64,000 nt of DNA from JAWKJY01 sp041393535 (GCA_041393535.1 JAWKJY010000009.1:124001-188000); one strand, 5' to 3'; counted from the first letter of the stretch, positions 1-9,357 are shown. Made by a program: numbers and translations. The notes: a model not told the origin generated them from the sequence alone.

Positions 1-797
1 TAGCAGAGCTTGTCGGCGCCGACGTCGCGCAGCAGCCGGCCGAACACCTCCTGCACCCACCGCGGCGCGATCGGCGTGAAGTTCGTGATCGCGCCGAGCG
101 AGATGTGGACGTTCGGGAAGCGGCCCGCGATCCAGACCATCTCCTCGAAGTACGGCAGCGCGAGGTGGTGGACGAGGAAGGTCAGCTCGGGGAAGTCGCG
201 TGCCGGACGCTGGATGTCGTTCGGCGACAGCGCCTCGACGTCGACGAGGCCGAAGGGCACGCCCTTGTGGAACTGGACGACGTCGATCCCGAGCTCGAGG
301 CAGCGCTCGTAGAGCGGGTAGGCGAGCTCGCGGTCGTCGCAGGCCCACGAGCCCTGCACGTGCCCGTTGTAGAACTTGATCGAGCGCGCTCCGAGCTCCT
401 TCACCTGGTAGTCCAGCTGGGCGAGGGCGTCGTCGAGCCCCTTCCAGAGCGGGTCGACGCCGCCGCAGAAGAGCACGCGGTCGGGGTACTGCCGCGCCAT
501 CGCCGCCTGCGTCTCGACCGGGGCGTAGAGGTCGCGGTACCAGTCGAACATCGGCACGACCTGCGCCATCGCCATGTCCGTCGGGGCGTCGACGAAGACG
601 AGCTCGTACAGCTCCTCGGGCGTCCAGCGGCGCTCGAAGTCGATCGCGCCGGTGTTCCAGCCGGCCCAACGCGAGCCGGCGCCGAGCGCGAGCAGGTGGT
701 CGCGGGAGAAGCGCGCGTCGGGCGCGTCCGTCAGGTTCGCGTCCGTGACGTCGTACGCGTGGATCGCGTTGTCGAACACGAACAGCCCGTCGATCAC
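1..797 (-). CDS. Amidohydrolase family protein (amidohydrolase-2 type), C-terminus cut by window edge
   Basis: About 265 residues are visible with no stop before base 1, so the gene runs off the left edge. The start is GTG at 797, chosen because an AGGAGG lies about 6 nt upstream. The N-terminus has FDNAIHAYD (H13, the place of the first metal-binding histidine motif in the family). Further on are IKFYNG and an HH pair at about residues 210-211 (LVHHLALPYFEE). The pattern matches TIM-barrel metal-dependent hydrolases and decarboxylases of the amidohydrolase-2 group (uracil-5-carboxylate/ACMSD-like). Substrate unknown. It is divergent from the sigma-factor gene, with a 125-bp gap between the starts. 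Confidence 0.85.
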   Translation of the reverse strand, partial: MIDGLFVFDNAIHAYDVTDANLTDAPDARFSRDHLLALGAGSRWAGWNTGAIDFERRWTPEELYELVFVDAPTDMAMAQVVPMFDWYRDLYAPVETQAAMARQYPDRVLFCGGVDPLWKGLDDALAQLDYQVKELGARSIKFYNGHVQGSWACDDRELAYPLYERCLELGIDVVQFHKGVPFGLVDVEALSPNDIQRPARDFPELTFLVHHLALPYFEEMVWIAGRFPNVHISLGAITNFTPIAPRWVQEVFGRLLRDVGADKLC

Positions 798-922
798 GGC
801 GTGCCTCCTTGGCAGGGAGCGGCAATCTACCGCGCGGCCGGGGCCGGCCGCCGTCCGGCGGCCGACCGATGAGCTCCGGGGCCCGCGACGGTCGAAGGAC
901 CTGGGTGCCTAGGATGGTCGGC

Positions 923-1900
923 ATGGAGTCGTCGCGCGGGGCCGTGCTCGCGGTCGAGGAGCTGGAGCAGCACCGGCGCGAGCTGACGGGCTACTGCTAC
1001 CGGATGCTCGGCTCGCCGTTCGAGGCCGAGGACGCGGTGCAGGACACGCTCGTCCGCGCGTGGCGGTCGCTCGACCGCTTCGAGGGACGCTCGAGCCTGC
1101 GCTCGTGGCTCTACCGGATCGCGACGAACGTTTGCCTGGACATGCTGAAGGGGCGCGAGCGGCGGGCCCGGCCGATGGACCTCGGCCCGGCGCGCGAGCC
1201 GGAGGCGGCGAACCTCGCGAGCCGCCCGGAGGCGACCTGGCTCGAGCCCGTCCCGGACGGGCTGGTGCTCGCCGACGGCGACCCGGCCGACGCCGTCGTC
1301 TCGCGCGAGTCGATCCGGCTCGCGCTCGTCGCGGCGCTCCAGCACCTGCCGGCGCGCCAGCGGGCCGCGCTGATCCTCTGCGAGGTGCTCGGCTGGCGCG
1401 CTGCCGAGGCGGCCGAGCTGCTCGACACGTCGGTCGCATCGGTGAACAGCGCGCTCCAGCGGGCGCGGGCGACGCTCGCGTCGAACGCGTCCGCCGAGGA
1501 GGACGAGCCCGCCGAGCTCGACGCGGACGACCGCGACCTGCTCGCGCGCTACGTGGCCGCCTTCGAGGCCTACGACATCGACGCGCTGACCGCGCTGATC
1601 CACGAGGACGCGACGCAGTCGATGCCGCCGTTCGACCTCTGGCTGACCGGCCGCGACGACATCTTCACGTGGTGGTTCGGGCCGGGGATCGGCTGCAAGG
1701 GCTCGCGCGTGGTCCCCGCCGGCAGCGCGAACGGCTCGCCGGCCTACGGCCAGTACAAGCCGAGCCCCGGGGGCGGCTACGAGCCGTGGGCGCTCCAGGT
1801 CGTCGAGCTCCGCGACGGGGCGATCGGCGAGCTGACGTTCTTCCTCTCGACCGAGCGCCTCTTCCCCCTGTTCGGGCTGCCGCCGCGCCTCGACGCCTAG
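923..1900 (+). CDS. ECF RNA polymerase sigma factor with C-terminal SnoaL-like domain
   Basis: 325 residues. Sigma region 2 spans about residues 12-80 (LTGYCYRMLGS, EDAVQDTLVRAW, SSLRSWLYRIATN). Region 4 spans about 130-185 (LPARQRAALILCEVLGW, SVNSALQRARATL). A SnoaL/NTF2-like domain of about 120 residues follows, starting near DLLARYVAAFEAYD. Sigma factors of this large ECF type (SigX5/TIGR02960-like, ECF41/56 style) use the extra domain to control their own activity in place of a separate anti-sigma factor; that is family knowledge. ATG at 923 is preferred over ATG at 914 because an AGGA lies 8 nt upstream of 923. The stop overlaps the stop of the opposing STAS gene by 4 bp. Confidence 0.9.
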   Translation: MESSRGAVLAVEELEQHRRELTGYCYRMLGSPFEAEDAVQDTLVRAWRSLDRFEGRSSLRSWLYRIATNVCLDMLKGRERRARPMDLGPAREPEAANLASRPEATWLEPVPDGLVLADGDPADAVVSRESIRLALVAALQHLPARQRAALILCEVLGWRAAEAAELLDTSVASVNSALQRARATLASNASAEEDEPAELDADDRDLLARYVAAFEAYDIDALTALIHEDATQSMPPFDLWLTGRDDIFTWWFGPGIGCKGSRVVPAGSANGSPAYGQYKPSPGGGYEPWALQVVELRDGAIGELTFFLSTERLFPLFGLPPRLDA

Positions 1901-2202
1901 CCGTCGTCGACGAGCACGTCGGCGAGGCCCATGAACGCGACGAGCTCGCCGAGCGCGGGCGACGCGCCGCGCAGGACGACGCGGCAGCCGTGGCGGCTCG
2001 CGGCGAGCTGCAGCCGCGCGAGCGCGTCGACGGTGACCGCGTCGACGGGGACGTCGACCACGTCGCACACGATCCGCTTCCCTTTCGACTCCGTCAGTCG
2101 CGCGCGCACGCGGGCGCAGAGACCGGGCAGGTCGTCTCGCCCGATCGGGCCACGGATGACGAACGGGGCGTCCCCGTCGAGTCGGTCGGCGTACGGGCTC
2201 AC
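1897..2202 (-). CDS. STAS-domain protein (anti-sigma-factor-antagonist-like)
   Basis: 101 residues, start GTG at 2202 (VSPYADRLDG). The body is a single STAS fold: a short first strand (FVIRGPIGRDDLPGLCARV), a central strand with IVCDVVDVPVDAVTVDALARLQLAA, then GCRVVLRGASPALGELVAFMGLADVL. The usual D-S-SG phosphorylation motif is replaced by DVVDVPVDAV, so the phospho-serine seen in SpoIIAA-like proteins is not obvious. It probably acts by protein binding. It lies 44 bp downstream of an SDR gene on the same strand and converges with the ECF sigma gene, overlapping it by 4 bp. A functional link to that sigma factor is only a guess. The start has a weak ribosome site. Confidence 0.7.
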   Translation of the reverse strand: MSPYADRLDGDAPFVIRGPIGRDDLPGLCARVRARLTESKGKRIVCDVVDVPVDAVTVDALARLQLAASRHGCRVVLRGASPALGELVAFMGLADVLVDDG

Positions 2203-2246
2203 CTGCCCGTCTGACCGGGCGCCGCCCGGAAACTCATCGGCTCCGC

Positions 2247-3020
2247 TCAGCGAGCGGTCTGCCCGCCGTCGACGAGGATCTCCGCCCCGGTGGTCGAGCC
2301 GGACTCGTCCGACGCGAGGAAGAGCGCGGCGGCCGCCATGTGCTCGATCGGGATCAGCCGGCCGAGCGGGATGCCCTCCAGGAAGCCCGCGAGCGCGCCG
2401 GCGGGATCCGGCGCCCGGTCGAACAGGGAGTGCAGCAGGGGGTCGTCGATCCCGCCGTGGCAGATGCAGTTCACGCGGATCCCGTCGGCCGCGCAGTCGA
2501 GTGCCAGCGTCTTCGTCAGCTGGCGCACGGCGCCCTTGCTCGCCGAGTACGCGGGGAGGCCGGGGTAGCCGATCAGCGCGAGCGACGAGGCGAGGTTGAC
2601 GATCGAGCCGCCGCCCCGCGCGCGCAGGAGCGGCAGGCACGCGCGCGTCAGCAGGAAGATCGCCTTGACGTTCAGCGCGAAGACCCTGTCCCAGTCCTCC
2701 TCCGAGCAGTCCTCGACGGTGCCCGTGACGAGCAGCGAGGCGTTGTTGTAGAGGACGTCGAGGCCGCCGAAGGCGTCGCGCGCGGCCGCGGCGACGCGCT
2801 CGCAGTCGGCGGCGCGCGTGAGGTCGGCGCCGATCGGGACGGCCTCGCCGCCGTACGCGCGCGCCGCCTCGGCCGTGGCCGCCGCGGCGTCCGCGTCGGC
2901 GTCGACGCACACGAGCGACGCGCCCTCCTCGGCGAAGCGCAGCGCCGTGCCGCGCCCGATCCCGTCCCCGGACTCGGCGACGAGCGCGATCCTCCCCTCG
3001 AGGCGGCCGGGACGACCCAT
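2247..3020 (-). CDS. SDR-family NAD(P)-dependent oxidoreductase with altered glycine motif
   Basis: 257 residues, start ATG at 3020 (MGRPGRLEGRIALV). Classical SDR layout: cofactor loop near residue 15, NNA near residue 90 (LYNNASLL), catalytic Ser in VNLASS, the YxxxK motif in AYSASKGAV, and a C-terminal ILVDGGQ. Two departures are visible. The cofactor loop reads AESGDGIG where the family usually has TGxxxGIG, and NNAG is NNAS. The catalytic Ser-Tyr-Lys are present, so the enzyme is probably active with an adjusted cofactor pocket. An upstream in-frame extension to 3104 is open but looks non-coding. Substrate unknown. Confidence 0.85.
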   Translation of the reverse strand: MGRPGRLEGRIALVAESGDGIGRGTALRFAEEGASLVCVDADADAAAATAEAARAYGGEAVPIGADLTRAADCERVAAAARDAFGGLDVLYNNASLLVTGTVEDCSEEDWDRVFALNVKAIFLLTRACLPLLRARGGGSIVNLASSLALIGYPGLPAYSASKGAVRQLTKTLALDCAADGIRVNCICHGGIDDPLLHSLFDRAPDPAGALAGFLEGIPLGRLIPIEHMAAAALFLASDESGSTTGAEILVDGGQTAR

Positions 3021-3124
3021 GCGGCCGATCCTCGCACAGCGGGCCGGCCCGGGCAAGTCGCCGCGCGGTGGCCGGCCCGCTCGACGCGCTACCCTCTTGC
3101 CCACCCGACCCGTGGAGGCCAGGC

Positions 3125-4390
3125 ATGGAGACGACGACGGGCCGCTGCCCGCTACACGACATCCACGAGTTCGACATGTACGACCCGGACTACGTCCAGG
3201 CGATGTACGACGTCTTCGCGCGCATGCACGAGGAGGGCCAGGTCATCCGCGCCGAGCCGTACGGGGGCTGGTGGATCATCGCGGGCCACGAGGCCGTCTT
3301 CGAGGCCGCCCGCGACTACCGCACGTTCTCGCGCCACACGGAGTTCCCGACGCACTGCTCGACGAGGGACGGCCAGCGGCTGCCGCCCAACCCGGCGAAC
3401 GACATCATGCTGCGGACGCTGATCGCGATCGACCCGCCGCGGCACAAGGGCTACCGGCTGAACCTGAACCCGCACTTCACGCCGGCCGTCGTCGCCGAGA
3501 CGGAGGCGATGATCCGCGAGCAGGCGAACGTCCTGATCGACGCGTTCGTCGAGTCGGGGCGCTGCGACGTGTGGCTCGACTACGCGCAGCCGCTCGCGCA
3601 CATCGTGATCTTCGCCGCGGTGCTGAACCTGCCGCTCGAGCGGATCCCGGAGCTGTTCGCGATCATCGACGCGCTGCCCCCGAGCCCGGGCGGGCACTCG
3701 GTCGACGAGCTGCTCACCTCGATGGCGGAGTTCGTCACGGACTTCGTCGCGGAGCGCCGGGAGCAGCCGCCGATCGGCGACGTCGTCGACACGCTCCTCC
3801 ACGCGGAGTTCAACGGCGCGAAGCTCCCGTTCGAGGAGGTCGTCGCGAACGTCGTCCTGATCCTCGCCGCGGGCGTCGAGACGACCGGCTCGATCGTCGC
3901 CACGAGCCTGCACCATCTCGCGCGCGACCCGGAGCTCCGCGCGCGCCTCGTCGCCGAGCCGGCGCTGATCGAGCCGGCCTGCGAGGAGTTCCTCCGTCTC
4001 TACGGCTCGGTGCAGCTCCAGCCCCGCACGGTGATGCAGGACACCGAGCTCGCAGGCGTGCAGCTGAGGCAGGGCGACCACGTCCTGCTCGCCTACGCGG
4101 CCGCGTCGCGCGACCCGCGGCTCTACGACCGCCCGCAGGAGTTCCGGCTCGAGCGGGACACGAGCCACCACATGGCGTTCGGGCTCGGCGCGCACCGCTG
4201 CATCGGCTCGAACCTCGCGCGGCTCGAGTTCCGCATCGCGCTCGAGGAGCTCCTCGCCCGCATCCCCGACTTCACGCCCGTCGAGGGCTGGGAGTACCGG
4301 CGCAAGATCGACCACATCCAGGGGCCGATCGACTTCCCGATCACGTTCGCGCCCGGCGTGCGGCGCGCGCTCGCGGGGGCCGCGGGATGA
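3125..4390 (+). CDS. Cytochrome P450
   Basis: 421 residues, the usual length of a soluble bacterial P450. The start ATG at 3125 has GGAGG 6 nt upstream. Visible motifs: I-helix AGVETT around residues 249-254 (the E-T pair takes the place of the usual D/E-T proton relay); ExxR as E288-x-x-R291; heme-binding FGLGAHRCIG with the cysteine ligand at residue 359. The next gene, a small ferredoxin, overlaps its stop in an ATGA, so the two are translated together and the ferredoxin is the likely electron donor. Sequence alone does not give the substrate. The surrounding SDRs and hydrolases suggest a catabolic role. A ferredoxin reductase is not encoded nearby. Confidence 0.93.
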   Translation: METTTGRCPLHDIHEFDMYDPDYVQAMYDVFARMHEEGQVIRAEPYGGWWIIAGHEAVFEAARDYRTFSRHTEFPTHCSTRDGQRLPPNPANDIMLRTLIAIDPPRHKGYRLNLNPHFTPAVVAETEAMIREQANVLIDAFVESGRCDVWLDYAQPLAHIVIFAAVLNLPLERIPELFAIIDALPPSPGGHSVDELLTSMAEFVTDFVAERREQPPIGDVVDTLLHAEFNGAKLPFEEVVANVVLILAAGVETTGSIVATSLHHLARDPELRARLVAEPALIEPACEEFLRLYGSVQLQPRTVMQDTELAGVQLRQGDHVLLAYAAASRDPRLYDRPQEFRLERDTSHHMAFGLGAHRCIGSNLARLEFRIALEELLARIPDFTPVEGWEYRRKIDHIQGPIDFPITFAPGVRRALAGAAG

Positions 4391-4578
4391 GGGTCGTCCT
4401 CGACCTCGACGTCTGCCAGGGCCACGCGCGCTGCGCCCGGATCGCGCCCGAGGTGTTCGGCCTCGACGACGCGGGCTACGCCGTGCTCCTCGCGGAGGAC
4501 GTCCCGCCCGGGCGCGAGGGCGCCGTCCGCGAGGCGGCCGCCGCCTGCCCGGAGCGGGCGATCGAGATCGTCGAGTAG
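4387..4578 (+). CDS. Small 3Fe-4S-type ferredoxin, partner of the upstream P450
   Basis: 63 residues, start ATG inside the P450 stop (ATGA overlap). Cluster ligands: C10-x-x-H13-x-x-C16 (CQGHARC) and a C-terminal C in AACPERAI near residue 54. The histidine replaces the cysteine that would complete a 4Fe-4S site. This CxxHxxC pattern is typical of actinobacterial single-cluster ferredoxins that serve P450s and usually carry a 3Fe-4S centre. Length and charge (many Asp and Glu) fit the family. Confidence 0.9.
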   Translation: MRVVLDLDVCQGHARCARIAPEVFGLDDAGYAVLLAEDVPPGREGAVREAAAACPERAIEIVE

Positions 4579-4599
4579 CGCCGGCCCGGTCAGTCGGTC

Positions 4600-4866
4600 G
4601 TGCGGCTGCTGGGTCGGGCATCCGGGAGGACCAGGGCGGTCACGCAGGAGCACGTGCGCCAGCTCCGGCTCGTCCTCGGGGACGAGCGGTCCGAAGGCCG
4701 CGGCGAGGCGGCTCTCCTGCTCGGCCTGCTTGGCGACGTGGGCTCGATTGGGCCGCTCGAAGCGGCCCTGCGTGCAGGGAGCGTGGACGCCGGCATCGCC
4801 CTCACGGCGCTCGGCAGCATCGGCGGCGACGAGGCCGCCGCCGCCATTCTGCGGTTCGCTCGCCCG
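4600..4866 (+). pseudogene. HEAT-repeat protein fragment
   Basis: One plus-strand frame reads as about 85 residues of HEAT-like repeat: AALLLGLLGDVGSIGPLEAAL, then AGIALTALGSIGGDEAAAAIL, with LG.LG at the helix turns and a regular A/L spacing. The similarity stops at about 4866, exactly where the minus-strand hyuB remnant begins. The frame then continues open to 5337 with no HEAT character. I read it as a remnant whose 3' part has been lost. A chance Ala/Leu-rich shadow frame cannot be excluded, hence the modest confidence. Confidence 0.4.
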
Positions 4867-6427
4867 GACGGTCGAGCGGATCGCCCCAGCCGCCTGCGCC
4901 AGCGGTCTCGAAGACGATCCGGTCGCCCGGCTCCACGTGGACGAAGTCCTTCTTCGCGGGCAGCTCGAGCCCGTGCCGTCCGCCCAGCACGAGTCGCTTG
5001 CGCGACGGCCCGCCCGCACCGCCGCCGCCGATTCCCCAGGGCCGCGAGCGCCAGCGGTCGTCGTAGACCGAGACCTCCCCCGCGGCGAGGTAGCGGTAGA
5101 CCTTGCGCACGCCGCAGCCGCCCCGGTGGTAGCCGGCGCCGCCCGAGTCGGGCACGATGCCGCTCTCCTCGGTCAGCAGCGGGTAGTAGATCTCCTGGTA
5201 CTCGGACGGCGTGTTCTCGAGCTGCGGGTACTCAGGAGTGCGCGTCGAGCCTGTCCCCGGCCGGGCGCGCGGGGATGCCGCCCATCAGGATCTCGACGAC
5301 GCCGAACGGCTCGCCGTCCGGTGCGACGCCGGAGTAGATCATGTGCGGCTCGAGCCGTAGCCGGCGGCGGCGGCCGTCTCCGGCACCTGCTGGCCGAGCG
5401 CGCCCGCGATCACCTCGATCCAGCGCGAGAGCGTGTGGTGGCGGTTGCCGAGCGGCGCCGGGTAGCGGGGCTTCAGGATCGTGCCCTCGTCGACCCGGAC
5501 ATCGAGCAGGTCGTAGAAGCCCTCGTTGAACAGGATGTCGGGGTCGAAGACCATGATCAGGTAGACCCGATCACCATCTTCATCATCCCCTCGTGCAGGT
5601 AGAAGTTGACTGGGCCGGGCGCCTGGAGCGACGTGCCGGAGAAGTCGAAGATCGCGCGCTCCCCGTCGCGCCAGAGGCGGAGCGCGATGCGGAAGGGGCC
5701 GTTGCCCTGACCGTCGTCGTCGACGAAGTCCTCGAACGCCTGCGGCGTCTCCGGGATCTTCTCGACGATCAGCCGGCGCACCGCCTCGCGCGTCCGCACG
5801 AGCAGCACATCGCATGCCGCCAGGTAGGTGCCGCGGCCGAAGCGGTCGCACAGCTCGACGATCCGCTGCTCGCCGATCGCGGTCGCCGAGCAGAGCGCCA
5901 TCAGGTCGGCCACCGCCTCCGCGGGCGCGCGCGAGTTGCGGGCGAGCACCTTGACGAGCGCGCCGTTCAGCCGCCCGCGCTCGTAGAGCTTCACGGGCGG
6001 GAAGCGGATGCCCTCCTCGTAGATCGAGCGAGCCTCGACGGACATCGACCCGAACACCCGACCGCCGACGTCGAGCAGGTTGCCGAACTGGCTGGTGAAT
6101 CCGACCAGCGCGTCCTCGTGGAAGACGGGGCGCAGCACGAGCACGTCCGGCACGTGGGAGATCGAGCCGCCGCAGAGGTACGGGTCGTTCTGGACGATCA
6201 CGTCGCCGGGCTCGAGTGGCTCGTCGAAGTGGTCGAGGAACGCGGCGAGGTAGGAGCCGAACTGCCCGACGAGCATGCGCCCGTTGCGGTCGGCGACGAG
6301 CGGGTACGTGTCGTGGGTCTCGCGGATCATCGGCGAGAGCGACGCGCGGAACATCACCGCGTCCATCTCGTGGCGGACCATGCGCAGCGTGCTCGACGAT
6401 CTCCAGCGTGACCGGGTCGACGCTCAC
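4867..6427 (-). pseudogene. hyuB: Hydantoinase B/oxoprolinase-type subunit (HyuB), copy 1, frameshifted and 3'-truncated
   Basis: The start is GTG at 6427, overlapping the hyuA stop as GTGA, so the pair was once a normal coupled operon. Family landmarks are spread over several frames: VSVDPVTLEIVE, then a frame from 6381 down with VIVQNDPYLCGG, GGRVFGSMS, FPPVKLYERG and IFDFSGTSLQAPGPVN, then YLIMVFDPDILFNEG, then MIYSGVAPDGEPFG, then SGGAGYHRGGCG and a final GAGGWGDPLDRP. Breaks, each about one base, lie near 6390, 5566, 5350 and 5237. The C-terminus that normally follows GDP (a helix with EA.R.DYGVV) is missing: at about 4866 the sequence switches to a plus-strand HEAT-like fragment. Either decayed, or badly sequenced plus truncated. 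Confidence 0.75.
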
Positions 6428-8492
6428 CGCGCGACCTCCAGAACGAGGTTGCCGAGGTCGTCGACGGTCGCCCGCGAGCCGGGATGGACGAGCGTCGTCG
6501 CGTCCTCCTGCTCGATCACGCACGGGCCGTCGAGCACGTGGCCGGGCCCGAGCAGGTCGCGCGCGTAGCGTGGCGCTCGACCCGCTCGCCGCGCCACCAG
6601 ATGCGGTGCGCGCCGTCGGTCACGGCGGCCGTGGCCGGCCCGCTCGCGCGCGGTCGGCGACGCACCTCGGGTCGCGGCTTCAGCCCCGTCGCGACGCAGC
6701 GGACGACGACCAGCTCGGGCTCGACGTCGAGGTCGAAGCCGTACGCGTGCCGGTGCGCCTCGACGAAGCGCGCGCCGAGCATCTCCAGCAGCCCCGGGTC
6801 GGCGGCGGGGTCGGCGTGCGTGACGGGCAGCTCGGAAGCCCTGCCGCCAGTAGCGCATGCCGAACTGCCAGGCGACCTCCTGGACGCCCGGCCCGAACCC
6901 TCCGCGGCGAGCCAGGCGCGGGCCCGGGACTCGAGCTCCGCGAGCATCGCGCGCAGCTCGTCGAGGTCGAGGCGCGAGAGACGGCGGATGCAGCTCCGGG
7001 CGAGCTCGCGGCGGACGTCGGCGACCAGGAAGCCGAACGTCGAGAAGACGCCGGGCTGCGGCGGGACGAGGCAGGCGGGGCTGCCGAGGATCTCGAGCAG
7101 CGCGTTCGCGTGCAGCGGGCCCGCGCCCCCGAACGCCACGAGTGCGAAGTCCCGGGGTCGTGCCCGCGCTTGACCGAGACGAGCCGCAGGCCGCCGAGCA
7201 TCTTGTCGTTCGCGATCGCCACGATCGCGCTCGCCGCGTCCTCGACCGTCGAGCCGAGGCGTCCGGCGATCCCGGCGACCGCGCGCTCGGCGAGGTCCCG
7301 GCGCAGGGCCATCGCGCCGCCGAGGAGGCTCGGCAGGTTGCCGAGTACGACGTTCGCGTCCGTCACCGTCGCGTGCTCGCCGCCCCGGTCGTAGCAGGCC
7401 GGACCGGGGCTGGCACCCGCGCTCTCCGGGCCCACGCGCAGCGCGCCGGTCTGCGGGATGTGCGCGATCGAGCCGCCGCCCGCGCCGATCGCGATCACGT
7501 CGAGCGAGGGGACGCGGACGCCGGAAGTAGTCGGTCAGCGCACTCGTCCGCGAGACGGGCGCATGGCCGCCGCGGGACAGGGCGACGTCGGTGCTCGTCC
7601 CGCCCATGTCGAAGCTGAGCACGTCCCGGCGGCCCGTCAGCTCGCCGAGGAACACCGCCGCGCGCACGCCGCCGGCCGGGCCCGAGAAGACGGTCTCGAT
7701 CGGCCGGGCGCCCGCCTCCGGCCCGCTCGAGAGGCCGCCGTCGGAGCGGACGATCGTCAGCGTCGCTCGCGGGAACTCGTCCGCGAGCCGCGCCTGGAGC
7801 TCGTCGACGTAGCGGCGCATCGCGGGCTGGACGTAGGCGTTCGCGACGCCGGCGAGCGTCCGCTCGTACTCGCGGAACTCCGGGAGCACCTCGGAGGCGC
7901 ACGTGACCGGCAGGCCCGGCGCCTCATCGCGGGCGAGCGCGGCGACCTCGGCCTCGACGTCCGGCCGTGCGTAGCCGTTCACGAGCGAGACGGCGAGCGC
8001 CTCGACGCCGCGCGAGACCAACGCGCGGACGGCCTCCCTGACCTCCGCCTCGTCGAGGGGCTCGAGCAGTTCGCCGGCGGCCGAGATCCTCCCGGACAGC
8101 TCGCGCGTGTCGCGGACGTCGGCGAGCGCGGCCGGGCGGTCCCAGACCATCCAGCCGGAGATCGGCCCGGGCGTCCACGAGCGTGCGATCTCGAGGACGT
8201 AGCGGAAGCCCCGCGTGACGAGCAGGCCGACACGCGCGCCGCTCGCCTGGACGACGGTATTGGTGGCGATCGTCGTCCCGTGCAGCACGAGGTCGAGCGC
8301 GGCCGGCTCGATCCCCGCCCGTCGGACAGCCTCGCGGACGCCGTCCACGACACCCTCGGCGGGGTCGACCCGCGTCGGCACCTTCGCGAGGACGGTGCGC
8401 GAGCCGTCCAGGGGCGCGAGCAGGACGTCGGTGAACGTCCCACCGACGTCGACCCCGACGAGCCAGCCGCTGCGCTCCTGCACGGGCCGCAT
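6424..8492 (-). pseudogene. hyuA: Hydantoinase A/oxoprolinase-type ATP-dependent subunit (HyuA), copy 1, frameshifted
   Basis: The start is ATG at 8492. The N-terminal ASKHA nucleotide site is intact (VGVDVGGTFTDVLLAPLDG), followed by LVLHGTTIATNT, SGPAGGVRAAVF and SFDMGGTSTDVALS. After about 7522 the frame shifts (IAIGAGGGSIAHIPQ, GPESAGASPGPACYDRGG). It returns near 7155, where CCCGGG looks one C short. It slips again near 6900 and 6840 (FGMRYWRQG, then SELPVTHADP) and near 6578 before the last 50 residues (LLGPGHVLDGPCVIEQEDATT). That is five single-base breaks in about 2 kb, yet similarity holds on both sides of each. HyuA proteins use ATP to open hydantoin or oxoproline rings, or to activate carboxylation substrates. 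As sequenced it could not make a full-length protein. Confidence 0.8.
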
Positions 8493-8565
8493 CCTCGCAG
8501 GATCCGGGCTCCGCGTGCGGCGGGTGGCGTACGCTGCGCCCACGGGCGTCGACCGGGAGGTGGAG

Positions 8566-9357
8566 ATGGGACGGCACGCGCTGGTCACGGGGGCGTCGTC
8601 GGGCATCGGCGAGGCGTACGCCGAGCGGCTCGCCGCGGACGGCTGGGACCTCGCGCTCGTCGCGCGCCGGCTCGACCGGCTCGAGGCGCTCGCGGCGCGC
8701 CTCGCCTCCGAGCACGGGATCGTGGCGCGGCCGATCGAGTGCGACCTCGCGAACGCCGCCCAGCTCGGCGCCCTGCGCGACCTCGTCGCCGGGCTCGAGC
8801 TCGACCTCCTCGTCAACAACGCGGCGCTCGCCCACTACCGGCCGTTCGCGGAGCTCCCGCCCGGCCAGGCGGAGGAGCTCGTCCAGCTGAACGCGCAGGC
8901 GCCGGTGCTGCTCGCCCAGGCAGCCGTGCCCGGGATGGTGGCGCGTGGGCGCGGCGCGATCGTCAACGTCGCCTCGCTGCTCGCCTTCAGCGGCGGCTGG
9001 GACGCGCCGCAGCTGCCGCAGCGCGCCGTCTACGCCGCGAGCAAGGCGTTCCTCGTCGCGTTCACGCGCGTCCTCGCGACCGAGCTCGCCAACACCGGCG
9101 TCCGGGCGCAGGTCGTCTGCCCCGGGCTCGTCCGCTCGGAGTTCCACTCGCGCCAGGGGATCGACCTGAGCGCGAGGCCGCGGATGGAGCCGGGCGACGT
9201 CGTGCGCGCGAGCCTCGCCGACCTCGAGCGCGGCGTCGTCGTCTCGATCCCGGGCGCGCCCGAGGAGGCGCTGTTCGACGTGATCGCCGGGGCCGAGGCG
9301 GGCCTCCTCGTCGCGACCGGTGCGGTCGAGCTGCCCGAGCGGTACGGCGCCGCATGA
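8566..9357 (+). CDS. SDR-family oxidoreductase (DltE/YqjQ-like classical short-chain dehydrogenase)
   Basis: 263 residues, start ATG at 8566 with GGGAGG just upstream. TGASSGIGEAY lies at about residues 8-18 and LVNNAAL near 84. A catalytic serine in NVASLLAF is followed by YAASK (Y and K of the active site). The C-terminus is of the YqjQ type (MEPGDVVRASLADLERG, VVVSIPGAPEEALFD), as in single-step ketone or aldehyde reductases. First gene of a three-gene operon: it overlaps the SnoaL-like gene by ATGA and is followed by an alpha/beta hydrolase. Divergent from hyuA copy 1, with 73 bp between the starts. Confidence 0.9.
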   Translation: MGRHALVTGASSGIGEAYAERLAADGWDLALVARRLDRLEALAARLASEHGIVARPIECDLANAAQLGALRDLVAGLELDLLVNNAALAHYRPFAELPPGQAEELVQLNAQAPVLLAQAAVPGMVARGRGAIVNVASLLAFSGGWDAPQLPQRAVYAASKAFLVAFTRVLATELANTGVRAQVVCPGLVRSEFHSRQGIDLSARPRMEPGDVVRASLADLERGVVVSIPGAPEEALFDVIAGAEAGLLVATGAVELPERYGAA

